DNA from: JAYODW01 sp038116745
Lineage (GTDB): Bacteria; Pseudomonadota; Gammaproteobacteria; Ga0077536
Assembly (NCBI GenBank): GCA_038116745.1
Contig: JAYODW010000022.1
Coordinates: 1 to 64,000, forward strand
DNA length: 64,000 nucleotides
Direction: 5' to 3'
The notes below the pieces were generated by a model that saw only the letters and a program-made list of their open reading frames with translations, was not told the origin of the DNA and made no database searches. The position numbers were made by a program, and so were the translations under genes. Shown one piece after another: positions 40,188 to 55,100 of the stretch (the stretch's first letter is position 1; each line of letters begins with the position of its first letter).

Positions 40188-43100
40188 ATGCCACCGGTCT
40201 TCGCTCGACTGCTGCAATCCCGACGCGATCGTCTGCGCATGCGCGAGCGGGCGGCGAAGATCCGGGACCTTATCCGCCACCGCCGCCGCGAACGTTTCAC
40301 CTTCGAGCCCCTAGAACCCCGCCTATTACTTTCCGCCGACCTGCCGCTGCTGCCAACTGCGGCAGCAACCTCCATCGAAATCGACGCACTACCGAGTATC
40401 GAGCTGCATCTCGACGCGGACTACGCGACCTCGTTTGAGCTGGGCACGTCGAGCAGCGGCGCTCTCCCTGACTCGCCGGATGCCGCCCCGCCCGCCAAGC
40501 CTACTGACTATCAGAGTGCTGCGGTCGCCGTAGACGAGGACGCCGTGGACCTTGGCGACGACCCAAGCCGGGATGCTGCTGCCAGCGGTCAAGGAGACGC
40601 CGATACGGACGCCAGCAGCGCGCCCGCGTCGGAAGAGGAGATCGAGGCCGCGCGCCTGGCCGCACAGGGCGCCCTGCTCGTCCAGCACGCCGCAGGCGAC
40701 CAGCTCATCGTTATCGACCGCTCCGTCGTCGGCTGGGAAGACCTGGCCGCTCAGATGCTCGGGCAGGATGTTGCAGGAAGTCTCGAGGAGACGGTTCTGG
40801 AACATAGCGGCGCCCGGGTCGCAGTGGGCACCGCTGAGGTTGCGCCGACTGGTGATGGGGCCGACAGCGAGCCCGCTCTTCAGGACGCGTTAGCAGACCC
40901 TTCCTCAGCCATCGCCACCAGCACGGCAGCGCAGCAGCCCGGCCCCGTCACCGTGGTCGTGCTCGACAGCGAAGTCGATGGCATAGAACAGATCGAAGAG
41001 ATCCTGGCCGAGTATCAGGGCCTTTCGGCGGTGCACATACTCTCCCATGGTGCAGTCGGTTTTATCCGTCTCGGTAGCTCCACACTCAACGCCCAGAGGC
41101 TGGAGGAAGAACGCGCGCGCATCGAGGGCTGGGGTAAAGCGCTCAGTCCGAATGGGGACCTCCTGCTCTATGGCTGCGATGTGGCTGCAGGCTCGGCCGG
41201 CGTCAGTTTTGTTGAGCGTCTCGGGGAATACACCGGCGCTGACGTGGCCGCTTCGACGGACGCAACTGGAGCCGAGACGCTGGGCGGCGACTGGGCGCTG
41301 GAGTACAGCACGGGGGTCATCGAGACGCCGTCCCTGAAACTTGACTACGAGGGGCTGTTTCTCGACTACAAACTCGAAGGTTCACAAGAAGCGGATATTT
41401 TCATTATCGCGAGCGCGGCTGCTGCTTTAAAAAGTGGAGAGCGCTACACCGACTTGGCATCGAGCGACACTCTGCGGCTCGAGGGAAAAGAAGGGAACGA
41501 TATCTTTTACTTCAACTCGCTCTGGAATCCGAATTCCGTCACTGTAGACGGGGGCACAGGTGCAAACGCACTTAATTTCGGCAAACTGACGTCAGACATC
41601 ACTATCAAATCCAGCCAGGAAGGTAAGGTCGAAAGCGTCAAAGCGCAGGGAAAAACGCTGACCGTCAAAAACGCCGACATAATCAAAGGCAGCAACGGGA
41701 GTACCACTCTCGACTACAGCAAATATGCCGGCGGTGGCCTCCAATTTACTATCTCGCTTACGGACGCGACCGAAAAGAAAGCGTACGAGGCAGAAATCAA
41801 GGTTACCGTCAGGAAACTTACCGTCGACGGGCCCGGCGACACCTTGGTCACCGCGTACGACGTAAACAACATCGTCGGCTCCAAGGCTGATGACTACTTT
41901 GTGTTCTCGCAGGGCACGTCCGTCGCCGACGTAAAGGGACTTATCGACGGAAGAGAAGGTCGCAACGAGCTTGACGTCTCGCTCACTTCCAAGCGCCTGT
42001 TTGTCGCTCTGAAAGACGATTCCACGCTGGTTCCGGTGCCTCAGACTGCCACTATCATTGGAACATCGCTATCCGTTATCAATATCCAGAGTATCCGCGC
42101 ACCCGAAAATCCCAAGAATCTACTGAATGCCAGCGTCCCGAACGAAATCCGCGGAAACGCGTCAGAGAACACGCTGATCGGAGGAAACCGTACTGACGAC
42201 CTCAGTGGCGGGGTTGGCTCTGACACACTGCAGGGCAACAAAGGGAAAGACTTCCTTTCGGGCGGCCCTGGCAAGGACATCCTCGAGGGCGGAGAGGGGG
42301 ACGACAACTACAAATTCTCACTGGAGGATTTCAAGAGCGGACAGCAGCTAGAGATAGCCGAAAATCGCGACTTTATCCGGGAAACGTTAGGGACAGCAGG
42401 CGGCACAGATACACTGGACTTTACCGCACTAGACCCGGGCGCCAATCTTAAGCTGAGCGTTGTTCTCAGTACGGTCCGCGACAATAGCCAAGATTCAGCA
42501 GCCGTCAGCGTTTATCTCAATAGCCAAGGGTCAGCGGATCTTTCCACCAGTCTTTTCGCTTCGGATGAAACAGGAGACGCTCCCGGACCAGTCAAAAACA
42601 TCGAGGAGCTGCGCGTTAAGTCAGGCACCTACAATCTGACGCTTGTTGAGACTTGGAGCTGGCTGAATCCTTTTGTAATCGACACCGCCGATCAGGGTTC
42701 TTCAAAAATCAATGCAGATTTCTCCGGAGTAAGCGCAGACACAGATCTGAAATTCGTCATTGGGAAAGAAGGTAAGGTCACGGTCTACCGCGCCAAGCCC
42801 AATGGCTTTGGCTACTTTGAAATCGACAACACGTCGAAGTTTCGTCCCATCACGCTGTCGCACGTGCATAACTTGACCGGCGGCCCTGGCAACAATGTCT
42901 TCGAGTTCGAAGACGGCGGCACAATCTCCGGAGACCTGACACTTGGTTCCGCTGAGCAAGCAGCATCGAAGCGCAACTACCTTATCTACCGCGGGAACGA
43001 CACGTTTCTGAACCTTGGCTCGACTAAAGTCGAGGCCACGCAAGCAAGAAAAGAGACACTCCAGATAAATGCGCAGAACGCAGGGGTGCTACCAACGCAG

Positions 43101-46100
43101 GAGCGCTGGCTGTACGAGCTTCCCAAAGGGGCGTCCCGCCTCTCCACACTGCCAATTCCGGACGCGGCCACGCTCAGCGACAAGTTCTTCACAGGAGACA
43201 GCTTCGTCCCGATATCCATCGATAGTCAGGACAGAACATTCGACACCACGACGTCGGAGCAGCGGCTGTACGGCAAGCTGAAGTCGTCCATAGCCCCTTG
43301 GGCTTCATTTACGCTGGATTTGGTTCTTGCCAATCAACGGCCCGAGCTTCTCCGCGAGCTACAGGGGGATAATCCGGCTGCTTCCTCCGCCGACCTCACG
43401 ACCGCACTTCTGGTCCAGTATTCAGACTACGGACCCATACCTTCTGATTACAGAAACGTTAAATATTCGCTTCCAGACGTGTGGGCCTATCACGCGCTCC
43501 AGATGAAGCCAGTTCCCAACAAAGCAAACCAATGGAACATCAGCGCCAGTGGAGCCAGCGCCCCAGAGTTCATTTATTTTTCTGACACTGCTGCATACAA
43601 AACAGACAGCCAAAATCCAGGCTTGTTTAAAGACAACTTGGCGAAAGCGCTTGGAATTAATTCGGCTGACCTGACGGTTACCGCCTTTGGGAACCAAACC
43701 TGGGTCGTCGAATTTTCAGGAGAAAAGGCTCAGGACTACTCCAAAAAACTTCTCAACCTGAAACCAGCGGCGCTCTACAAAGTAGTCGCAAAGAAGGCCG
43801 AGCTACCGAAGGGGAACGGACCAGGCGCGCCGCGCGTGCTGGCTGGTGCTAATCCAGAGGCGACACCGACAGGTAAGGACGAAACCTACGAGCTCGTTCT
43901 GCCAGACCCGGACACAGGTTTCACTCTCAAATTCGATTTCGCAGACAATTTCGGGAAAGTACACACTGTTGAGGCTGTGGTACCCAGTGCGGCGTCTCCG
44001 TACAAGTTGCAGTCCATAGTTCAGACGGCCGTGACCTCGGTCCTGGACCAATACGAGGCTGAGATAAAAAAGAACACGAAGAACAGCCTTAATTCGATTG
44101 TCCTCAGAACACTGGCCGATATTGAAGAAAAATCCATCCGGGACGTAGCCAACGTGCTTGACGCCGATCCAGCCATACTGGTCAGCGGTGCAGGTACTGA
44201 GAGGCTGCCCTGGGCAATGACCTTCGGCAACCTCGGAGAGATCTCAGGGCTCTCTCTCGAGATTGACGTGCCTAATAAAACGGAAATACCCGCGCAAAAG
44301 GGCTCCGGAGTCGAAGGTAACATCAAAACTACGCACGCGGTGACCAGTGTTTTCGCGAACAAAAAAGCGAGGATTCACGGAGTTCCGGGGAACAATCAGA
44401 CGATCGTCGACACAGCTGACGCCAAGGTTTCCGCAAAGCTTCAAAACGGACAACTGTCGATCACGAGCCCTAAACCGCTCGACATCCACGAAGGCCAGTA
44501 TTTTAAGTTCGGAGCTCCACAAAGTCCGTTCAAGGAACTCGTTGACTCTGAAATCTACCAGGTGGGCTCCGTATCCCACCGACAAAATCTCACACCGGAT
44601 TCCGACGGCGACTACGAGACAACTCTGGAAATTCTGGACGCAAACGGTCTCAAGACGGCACTCAACCTGGTTCCCGGGACCGCTCTCGAGTTCAAGCTGC
44701 TTTCGGTGCCCCAGATCGTGGGAGGGTTTGGAACGGACAGGTTGATAGCAAAGTCTGAAGTCAACCCTGACTCCTACTTCGGGTTTGTCATGGACGGCGG
44801 CCCGGAAGCCGATCTGATTATTGGCGGACCGGGAAGCGACCTCCTACTGGGAAGCACGAGTAACGACATCCTGTTCGGCGATCCGAGCGCGGGAGAAGGC
44901 GGGGGGGACGTTCTCAAAGGTGGGCCCGATAGCGATTACCTCGCTGGACTCGGCGGCAACGACTATCTGTTTGGCGAGGGTGCCGCCGATTTTCTTGCGG
45001 GGGGCGAGGGCTCTGATCAGTTAATAGGCGGCGCCGGCGACGACACCTTCATTCTTGCGTCTGTGGGCAATGGTCAAACGGACGATTTCGATGTTCTCGA
45101 CGGCGGTGGCGGCGAGGACAACTATATCCTCGGTGGAAACTGGGGCGTCGTCGCCGTTGAAGAATCTGGCAGTGGCTACAGCACCATCGATCTGACGCCG
45201 CAAAGCGGCAGCTATGTACACATTTTGAGTGACTTCACGCTGTTCTCTACCGCTGGCTGGCTGAACAACGAAACTACTCGAAGCACACTTTTCACGCCCG
45301 CGACGCCAGCAGAGGGAAACACGACCGTCGCAACGTTCGAGCAGGTTGCGACCTTCAGCACTGCATTGAACTCGCTCGGTCAACCAACACCTATCCAGGA
45401 TGGATTAGCCAAGGCTTCCCCGGGCGTAATGCGGACTGATTGGGGGTTTGGATTTGCCCAATCAGCAGAAGGCGAGAAAAAAAGCACCTTTAATCGCACT
45501 CCGAACCCTGACGCTGTGCTGACCGCCCTCGGCAAGCCTCAGTTCGTCGATAACAAAATTCAGACGCTGAGATTCAAACTGCTGTTGAATCGAGGCAGCA
45601 CGGATTTCGTATTGAACGTAGTTCTCCCTAACGCGGATTTGTCTTTCGACGATGGTCTGCTGCAGAAATACCTAGAGCGGGCGCTGATCGAAGCTGCAAA
45701 AGGGGCCGGAATACCCGGTTTACAACAGCCCTACAGTCTCGCCAGGCACAGCAGCCTGACTACACTACTTAAACAAGAATTGGGTCTCAGCGTCAGCGTC
45801 AACAATGACGGCAAGCTGGTGATTACGCTGACCGCCGACCAAACCAAAGACAGCGACGGTCAACTCAAGACGGCACGGATAGATCTCGTGGTAGACGGGC
45901 ACAATACCGTCTCAGCCACACGAAGCAACCTCTCACGAATCGGTGAAATCAAACTGGGCGATGGCGCCCAGTACTTTGTCATCGGCAACGACTACTGGGA
46001 GCCGTCTGGGATATCCAGTTACTTCAGCGTCGCGAATATCGCGCAGGGCACTCCTTTGGGCGGCTTCCTTGACGACTTTGAGCGGACAAGCCCGTCGCTC

Positions 46101-49100
46101 AAAGTAGATACGCACGACGCGGTCGAAGATGGAAATCCGCTCGTTCTTGACTTCAGGGCGGTGAACTACGAGCTCTATTTCGAATTCTCTCCGATAAAAG
46201 AGAGTCTGCTTTCTAATGCGGACGGCAAAGTCAAGTTGACCGTGTGGGTCGTCAACGACGGGGAAGTGCCGGTAGCGGGACTAGGCACCACCTACTACAA
46301 CCGCAGACTCGTGTTCTCAGAGGTAGACGCAAATACGGTTATCTATGGCGGGAACTTTAAGAATACGTTCAATTTCAAGGCGAACAACATTGGGAGTCCG
46401 ACCTATGAAGGCCAGCTCATCGGAGGTGGGGCTGGTGGCCTGGGTGGGATGTTTCAGCTACCCGGGCGTTTTTTCCCGGACAAACTTTTCAACACCGCCG
46501 ACTTCGCGATTAACGCCATCACCAGCTTCGATGCCAAAAGCCTCGCTGAGGCCTACACACTGGTTGCCAACGATTTGAGTTACGAGCCAAGTCTGCTCAG
46601 AACGGTTGTCCCGTTAAACGTCAACTACGTCAACATGGAAAAGCTGGCGAACCCGGGACCGGCCAGTACAAAAGAAAACCTGTTCCAACTGCTCTCCGGC
46701 AACGTAGTCGGCCCGGCAATAGATTTTGCCCACGGAAAGCTACTGTCCTTGTTCGGCGGCGCCGGCACCAGCGGCACCTCAGGACTAGGGGGGGACGCCA
46801 GCGGTTTCAGCGACGCGAATCTCGGAAGCATCACTGTGCGCAGCGGTATAAACCTTGTGCGGGGGAACGATTACCATCCACTGAAGGACCAGAAATCCAC
46901 CAATCCGACCGCACTGCTGACCAGCGGCGCAGACACCATTTCGATTGGAGATCGGGCGCGGGATCTCATCGCCCCCGGGGTCCACGTTCTGGCTGGTGGC
47001 TCCGGCGGTGACACCTACGAATTCAACGTCCCTTATTGGAACTTCGCGCTTGTCTTGGACAACGTCGATACTCTCGAGCTCGATTTCGCTACCGACACAT
47101 TGGACGCAATCGCGGGTTCAATTCTTCCCTCGGACACGATGGACTTCTCTGCAATTAAATCCGATATGGATTTTGCGGTTCTGAGGTTTGATGCTGAATC
47201 GGAATTCGCAGAGAAGCTGTACGAAACTATCAAGAACACGCCTTTGAGCGCTCTACCGATTCCGGATTTCGGTACTGGTATCAGCATCGTACTGGCATCA
47301 ACGAGCGCTGCAGAAGAGGTAGAAAACTCGTTTGGAGAACTCCTGGACAATTCAGGCTCTGTTTTCCGCGGTTTTTTTGACAACAAGAATGCAGGGTCGA
47401 GGGACATCCTGAACGCAGACGGGACCCTGAACTGGGAAAACCTGTGGATCCGCGCCGCAACAGGAGGGATCGCGATCGGGATTGGAATCGAGAATATTGT
47501 TGGGAGTAAGGGCGCCAATACGTTTTATTTTATCGATGGCGGCGAATTGTCGGGCAGCGTCCAGCCTGGGCACGGGGGCAGCATGAAGCTCGACTACTCG
47601 TACTTTAACGACAGCCCGGTCGAAGTAGATCTTGGCGCAGGCCAGGACGAAGACGTCATTCCGTCGTTCGAGAACTTCCTGGAAATATTTCCGGAAGATG
47701 ATGAAGGTAAAGACGCGAAGACGCAGTTGTTGGACTGGGGGATTGGAGAAATCGTCTTCGAAACGATGAAAACATTTTTTCCGGGAGTGACCTGGCAATT
47801 TGGGTCTGCCACAGGACTTGGCAACGGAAACTATGGCATTGGCGTTGGCGGAGATGTGCAGGGTAGCGCAGGCCCCGACCTTCTAACGGGCAATCTAAGT
47901 GGAAACAAGCTTTTCGGCGGAGCCGGACACGATCAACTAAACGGCGGCGTCGGTAGTGATCTCCTTTTCGGAGAAGAGGATAACGATTTTCTGGACGGCG
48001 GCAGTGATAACGACCTGCTTTACGACACAGCCGGGCTGAACGTTCTCCTCGGTGGAGAAGGAAACGACACCATCGCGGGCAGTGGCGGAACGAGTTGGAT
48101 CGATGGCGGCGGAGGCGAAGATGATGAGCTGAGACCGCTTGGCACCAGTGGCAGCCTGTACGTTCTTGCTGCAGCTGGCTTCGGGCTGCGCAGCGTGGAC
48201 CCGACTAAGGCAACGCTCTCGGAGGCCAGCATCCCCACGCTGCCGACTGCACTGGAACTACGCAGCAGCGACCTCACCCCGACGCGGTTCTCTCAGACCA
48301 TCAGCGCTGAGCAGGGCACCAGCTTCGAGCTGCAATTAGGGCTCTTCGATGCGGTAAAGGGAAAGTACCTGGCGACGGATTCCATCACCGTCACTAATGA
48401 TCCGGAAGCGGACGCTCAGACCATCAAGAGCGCACTGGAAAAAACCTTCGAGGGGATCCTGAAACCTGACATAACCGTCACGAAGCAGAGCGAGGATGGC
48501 AGCAGCACCACCTCTAAATGGGCTGTCGACTACGCTTTCAATACCGAGGGACTTCAATTTCTCGTTGGTGACAAAGTCGAGAAGATCTCCCTAAAAGCGA
48601 CAAACCCTGTGAGCGAAACCTGGCCCGACCTTACGGGCGATGTCCCCGCAGACGTCATGGCGGCTTCTCTTCCTCAGTCAGGCGTCTTCTTTCTTGATGA
48701 CGATACCAAACAGTACATAGAGATTGACCCGACTGAACTGAAGCCCCTGACGGGACAGGAGGTCGTCACACGCTACGACCTGTACCTGGACGGGAAGGAC
48801 GTGGTTGACTTTGGAAAAGGTTATGGCGCAGACAACATTGTCCTGGGGCAGTTTGAGGAATCTACCCGAACCCAGACGTTGACCTACAAAAACTCAGAAG
48901 GACAACCCATCCTGGTTTTGAATGTTGTCGGTCTCGAAAAACAGGTCACCAGAACCGACCTCGTCTTCAACCAGGATGTGCCTCCGCTTCTGGCCGCGGC
49001 TCAGACGGTAGGCACAGGTACACCCACACCCCTGACTCAGGATGTGCTCAATTCCTTCGTTGAAGCAGCGAAAACATTCTGGATCGATAGCACGCCACAC

Positions 49101-52100
49101 CAGAACGCTAAAGCCGCTTACGCAGAGCGACTCGCGGAATTCAGCTTCATCGTTGCTGACCTTGAGGACACCCGCCTGGCGTTCACTTCGGGGAACATTG
49201 TGGTCATCGATGCAACCGCCGCAGGCTACGGATGGTACGTTGACGTTGACACCACAACAGCGACCGAGTTTGCTCCACAGACCCCTGAAGTCGCCAACCA
49301 TTACGACCTATGGTCCGCAATTAACCATGAGTTACTGCACGCACTCGGATCGCCCCACTCTGATGAGACCGGCGCCCTCATGGCTGACACCCTCGCGCCA
49401 GGAACGCGGCCTCACTTCCCCGGAGGACCATCGGTTCCGCTGGACGAAGCCTGGAATGGCGCTCTGCATCGCGCGCTGTCTGACGAGGCCGCTTTCAGGG
49501 AAGGACTCACAGAATTCGTGGCGTGGGCAAGCGGAATCGCGGACGACGTGCGTAACTTTCTGGACGGGCCTGCGCCGTTACCGTTTATAGATGTCGATCT
49601 CGACGCGGTGCTCGATACCGCCGCAGACAAGGTACAAAGCCGAATCGAAGAGGAGATCCGCGACGGGCTTCTCGCTCTTTTTGACCAGAAAAGTGAGGTC
49701 TCCGCCCAGGATTTTCTCGCCTATGCCGCGAGCCGGGATGGCCTGGATATAAGAAACGCTGGCAACCTGAAGACCTTCCAAGTCGATCTGGAAATCGACA
49801 AAGTCGAGACCGACCTCACATTGAATCTCGACTTTCTAAAAAGGCTCGGGATTGATCTCACCAGCTTCGTCGATATCGAACAATCTGAGCCACTGCATCT
49901 TGAGGCAGGGTTCGACCTGCGTTTCGAATTCGGACTTGATGACGACAACCACTTTTACATTGAAGACCCGTCGCTGGTGGCGCGCGTCACTGCAGAACAC
50001 CGGGATCCACTTGATGTATCCATCGCCATCGGCCCAGCGGCCGTCGGCATCGAGCAAGGGACTATCTTCGTTGAAATGGGGGTTTTGCTACCTGCTTCGG
50101 GCCGCGCCACGCTGCAACCTGATGGCACGCTTGACACCAGTGGGCTGAGCCTCGCCGCGCCGCGTTTCGACCCGCAAAGCAGCTGGGAGATTGACCTGCC
50201 CTTTGCCTTTCAAGGCGCTTTGTCCGACGCTCTCGGCGATATTGGCCGACTGTTTGGCGAATTCAATCGGTCTGCCTCGCAGATCCCCAACATCGAAGAC
50301 TTGTCTCTGGGGACTTTCCTGGCAGGCATCCCCTCGAACCTCACTTTTGAGGGCGACGGATTGTCCAACCTGAGTTTGATCGACGTGTCTCTGGATCAGG
50401 CGCTCGAGGGCATTAAAAGCGCCCTGAAATCGGCAATCGCCCCGGGAGGAGCCGCTTACTCGAAGATTCCGTTCGTCAATAAAAGCGCTATAGAGCTGCT
50501 TGGTGAGGACTCCGGAGATCTGGTTCAGGGGATCATTGACGCCATTGACACAGTTCAGAAGAACCTGTCGGACATCAACGCTCTGGAGCTTGATCTCAAC
50601 AGCGAAATCAACCGGGTCCTCAAGCTCAATCTGGATCTAAACCAATTCAGCGCTGTCCAGAGACTGAACCTCCAAGACGTCTCTTCAGGTCAGTTTCGAC
50701 TTCAATTCGGTGAGGGAGTCGAGGCGAAAACCGATCTGATCGACTTCGACAGCGATATAGAGGCCCTGGCCGCAACCATCGAGGAACGTTTGGCAGCAGT
50801 CACTGGTGACTTTGGTGTAATGGTGCGCCCTGATGAGAACGCGACCGGCCAACTCCGGTTAATCTTTTCCGCACCCGGCACAGCAAACGTCCCTGCGGTT
50901 GCTGTCGTGGATAGCACGCTGACTGGCGGCGGCGTTGATGTCGGAGTCACCATCGAACCCGTCGAGCTATTCGATCTGAAATCTACCTATCGCACTCTAA
51001 CGTCAATTTCGAGCGCGCTGAACGGTCAGACCTCGAACGACGAAATAGCCGTAGCAATGGCGAGGACATCCTACAGTTCCTTGTTTAACTCTCTGCAGAC
51101 TGACCGGAACATCTCGGCAGCGCACGAGCAACTTCGTCTTCTGGGTTTGGATTACAGCGCTACAGATAGAGAGATTGTGACTGCGCTCGCTCAGTCTGAT
51201 GCAAACCAGGAATTCAATGCTGCCCTCGCCGACCGCCAGACCGTAGCCGCCCAAGGGGAGGCTTTCACCAGTGCGGTTCTCCTGCTCAGGTCTATCAACC
51301 TCGGCCCTGATTCCACGCCTGAGGACATCGCCCAGTTCTACGACACTAGCGAGATGGAATCGGCCGCGAACTCAGCCCGAGATAGCTTTCTTAGTCCGGA
51401 ATCTACCGCCACCGAGCGTCAGATTGCACAGATTGAACTGAGCGCTCTCGGGATCCGAGCGGGTACGAATTCAACCGAGACAAGCCTCAACACTGCCATT
51501 AGTGAACTTGTTGACGTTGCGCAAAAGATTGAAGACGCGGAAAACGCATTGGCTTTACTCCACGCTGCGAGCGCGGAAGCCCGCGAGGCGGTTGAACGCC
51601 TGCTCGCCCTTGGTGCCGATAGCTCATCCAGCGATGCGGACATTGCATTCGCCCTAGTCTCGCCTGAGAGGTTCACCCGAATCGTTGACCTGCGTGATCT
51701 CACCAGTAATTACCTCACCGGTTCCATCAAAGCAGGGCTCGAAAGCCTTGACGAGGTTTCTGAGGCACGTGTCACTGCCGGCACCGGCACAGCCGCAGGT
51801 CCCTGGACGGTCCGTTACACCCTCGCGGCAGGCGCTACCGGCAAGCTCGAATCGAGCTGGAACAACGTCGTATTCGTTGGTGACGTCGTTGACCTTGGCG
51901 ACAACGCGTTCGAGCAACAGCTATATCTCAGCGACAGCTTCGACGTCACGTTCGGCGCAACGGGCTTCTCGATCGGCAACCAGACGGGTGCCGAAGCTTT
52001 GGCCGCCGAGCTCACGCTCCGGCCCGACATCGCCGTGTCCACGGTCTCATCGGGCCAGGGCACCGCAACGAATCCCTGGCGTATCGAGTACACCACAGAA

Positions 52101-55100
52101 ACTGGCACCCTTGCGCCAGACGCCTTCCTGGACAGCAACAACACCAACGTCTCGCTCAGCGACCGGGCAGTCCTGCACAGCACCTATGCGCAGACCCTTG
52201 AGCTGGCGCCCGGTTCTTCTGTGGTTTCTCTCGCTTACGGCGAGCAGCGTCTCCTTGTTTCAGTCCCAGATCGTTACGCGCAAACGCTCTCCGTCGATAG
52301 CGGCGCGTTACGGTTCGACATCAGCTGGGGCGACACATCGGCAACCATCGACCCCAGCGACGCAGTAAAAGAGCTGCAGGAGTTTCTCTCCCAGCAGCGT
52401 CAGGAGATCACGGATGTTGAGGTCATCGAGATGGTGCCCGGCGAATCCTGGCAGATCTCGTACACCAGAACGCAGGCACCGCTGTCGCACCTGCTCACCG
52501 AAGGAGACGACACGGTTCAGATTGGTGATCGCGTCGAAACCAACGGCGCCTTTTCCCAGACTGTTTCCTATGATCCCAGTCGGGAATCCTTCGAAGTACG
52601 CTGGGGCACCAAGCGCGGAACCATCAATACGGTCGACGCTGCGAACGAGCTGTTGGCGTTTTTGCAGGCACAGGACGCCGCGATCACCGAGGTCCAGGTT
52701 TCAGAGCCGGCCGCCGGCGAGCTCTCCATCAGCTACCAGGATACGCTCGGCGCGCTGACCGGCGTCAGCATCCCGCAAAGTGAAACGAAAGCCGCGGCCA
52801 CGACTGCCGCGGTCCAGGACAAAGGCGCAGCGCTTGGCGCGGCGATCGCTGAAGCGCTGGGCCAGCTCGGCGCGCTGGACACGGTCGAAGTGACCGGGAC
52901 CGGTAGTGCCGCCGACCCCTGGCGGGTGGTGTACCGCACCGCGGCTTTCTCCGGCATCAGCGCCGATGCTACGGGTGAGCCGGAAGGCCTGCGCGCCATT
53001 GCAGCTGATATGCAGGTCCGAGCACCGCCGGAGCTGTTGAACACAACCTATCTGCAGAGCCTTTCTCTCGCAGATTTTTTTGCGCTCAGCCTCGGCTCCG
53101 AAGACACAGAAGTAGGCGTCAGTATCGACCGGGCAGCTATCAATGACGCCGCCGACGCCATCACCCGACTCACCGCAATATCCTCCGACCTTTCAGCAAG
53201 CTCCACAGACGGCGACCTCGCCAGAGCGCTCATTGATAACGCGGGCGAGCGCGACACGTACGAAAGCCTCAAAAACGACCGCGACATTCTGCGGCATTAC
53301 GACCACGTCAAGAATATTGACCTGGAGTACACCGATTCCGTCTTTGATATCCGCTTCAACCTGGAAAAAGCGTTTGCAGGCGACTACGACCTCAACTTCG
53401 ATCTTGAAGATTTACCTGGACTTGGAGAATTCCTCACCCAGGGCGATGTCATCGCCCTCGAGCTGGAGACAGACGGGAAGGTCCACGTTGATGCGGATTT
53501 TGATCTCGATCTGAATTTCACCCTCGATCTGAGCAGCCTCGGCGACCCGTCGATGCTGATCTACGACGACAGCCAGATCACGTTCAACCGCTTCATCGTC
53601 GAGACCCTCGAGCCGGTCAACGCACGCGGCGCGCTGCTCGTCGGCGGGGTCAAGGTGTTGGAGCTGGGGATCACAGGCGCCACCGCAACGGCCGATCTGA
53701 CGGGCAGCATCTCACTGACCGACGGCGGGGAAGACCAGGCGCACCCGATCTCCGCGCTGATTGACGACGCCTCGTTGTGGAATGTTGACCTCATTGGGGA
53801 TATCGAGGCCGATCTCCCGCTGTACTTCCCAACCGCCACCTATCCCATGGGCGGTACCGAAACCGACCGTAACGAAGACGGTATCCCGGATAATGTTCTG
53901 CATGTCGATGGCCAGTTCCGCGGCGCCAACGACTACGACCTGAATTTCTACGCGCCAGATCTGTTCAGCTTTCAGGATCTATTCGCTGCGCTCAAAGACC
54001 CCAAAGTGCTGCTCAAGGGCCTGACCGGATTTTTTGACGGCATTAACGACATTGCAGAGGGCCTTTCAGAAGCCGATGTGCCGCTGATTGGCAGCGAGCC
54101 GTTCGAAGACCTGCAGGAGAAGATCCGGGATATCGAGCGCTTCGTCATGGGCGTGCGCAACGACACGCCCTTTGTTGTCGACGAGGCGCGAATCAACGAC
54201 GTCACCTACGCGGACGGTGCCCTTGGCGGCTGGTTGCAGAAACAAATCGAGAACGGCGTAGACGACATTTTCAAAGAAGTTCTGGAGGAGATCCGCAAGG
54301 CGCTGTACGAAGGACTTAAAGACTTCGACAGCGATCTGTTCCGCTTTGTGGTGCCGGTGTTTGATACGGATGGTCAGCCGAAGTTTGATGCGGCCGGCAA
54401 CATTCTGACCAAGGTTCCAAAAGACGCAAAGGACGTCCAGCTGGTACTGAACGGCTCTACCCTCACGTTCAACGTGATGTTCGAGGGGATCCTGGTCGGC
54501 GAGAAACTGACCGCTGCGCGAACCCTGGAAGAAGACCGCTACCTGGCCGACGGCACGCTGCTCGCGGCCGGAACAACCGTGCCCGAGGGTACGATTCTGC
54601 CCGGTCTGCTGCCCATCGATTTCAACGCAGGCATCCCGGGTTTTAACCTTGAGGTCGATGCCGATCTCAACGCCCAGATCAGCTATCTCATGGGGATCGG
54701 CCTTGGGGTATCACCCCAGGACTTCGTTTTCCTCGACACCAGCGGCATCAACGCCGCCGGCGAGGAGATCAGCGTCACCGTCGATGCCAGCCTGACTCCG
54801 GGCTCTACCGCGAAGGGCGTGCTCGGGTTCCTCACCGTAGACCTGGAGGACGTCAATCCTGGGGGCAGCGGCATCCACGGCCATCTCGGCTTCGATATAG
54901 CCGATATCGGCAACCCGGATGGCCGTCTGAAGCTGGGAGAAAGCCTCGATATCCGGCTTGCCGCCGATGCGATTGTCGATGCCGACATCCTGGTCAAAGT
55001 TGCCGCTTCACTGGGTGACCTGCCCTTACCGAGCGTGTCGACCACGGTTCTTTACGACCACATCCTGAGCGGCTCGGTATCGCTCAAGGGCGGCGCAGAT

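Noticed and set aside
44790..45078. Regular repeats as a CRISPR array
   Set aside because: Repeats are translated in frame as GGxGxDxLx units with diverged DNA and no constant repeat/spacer structure.
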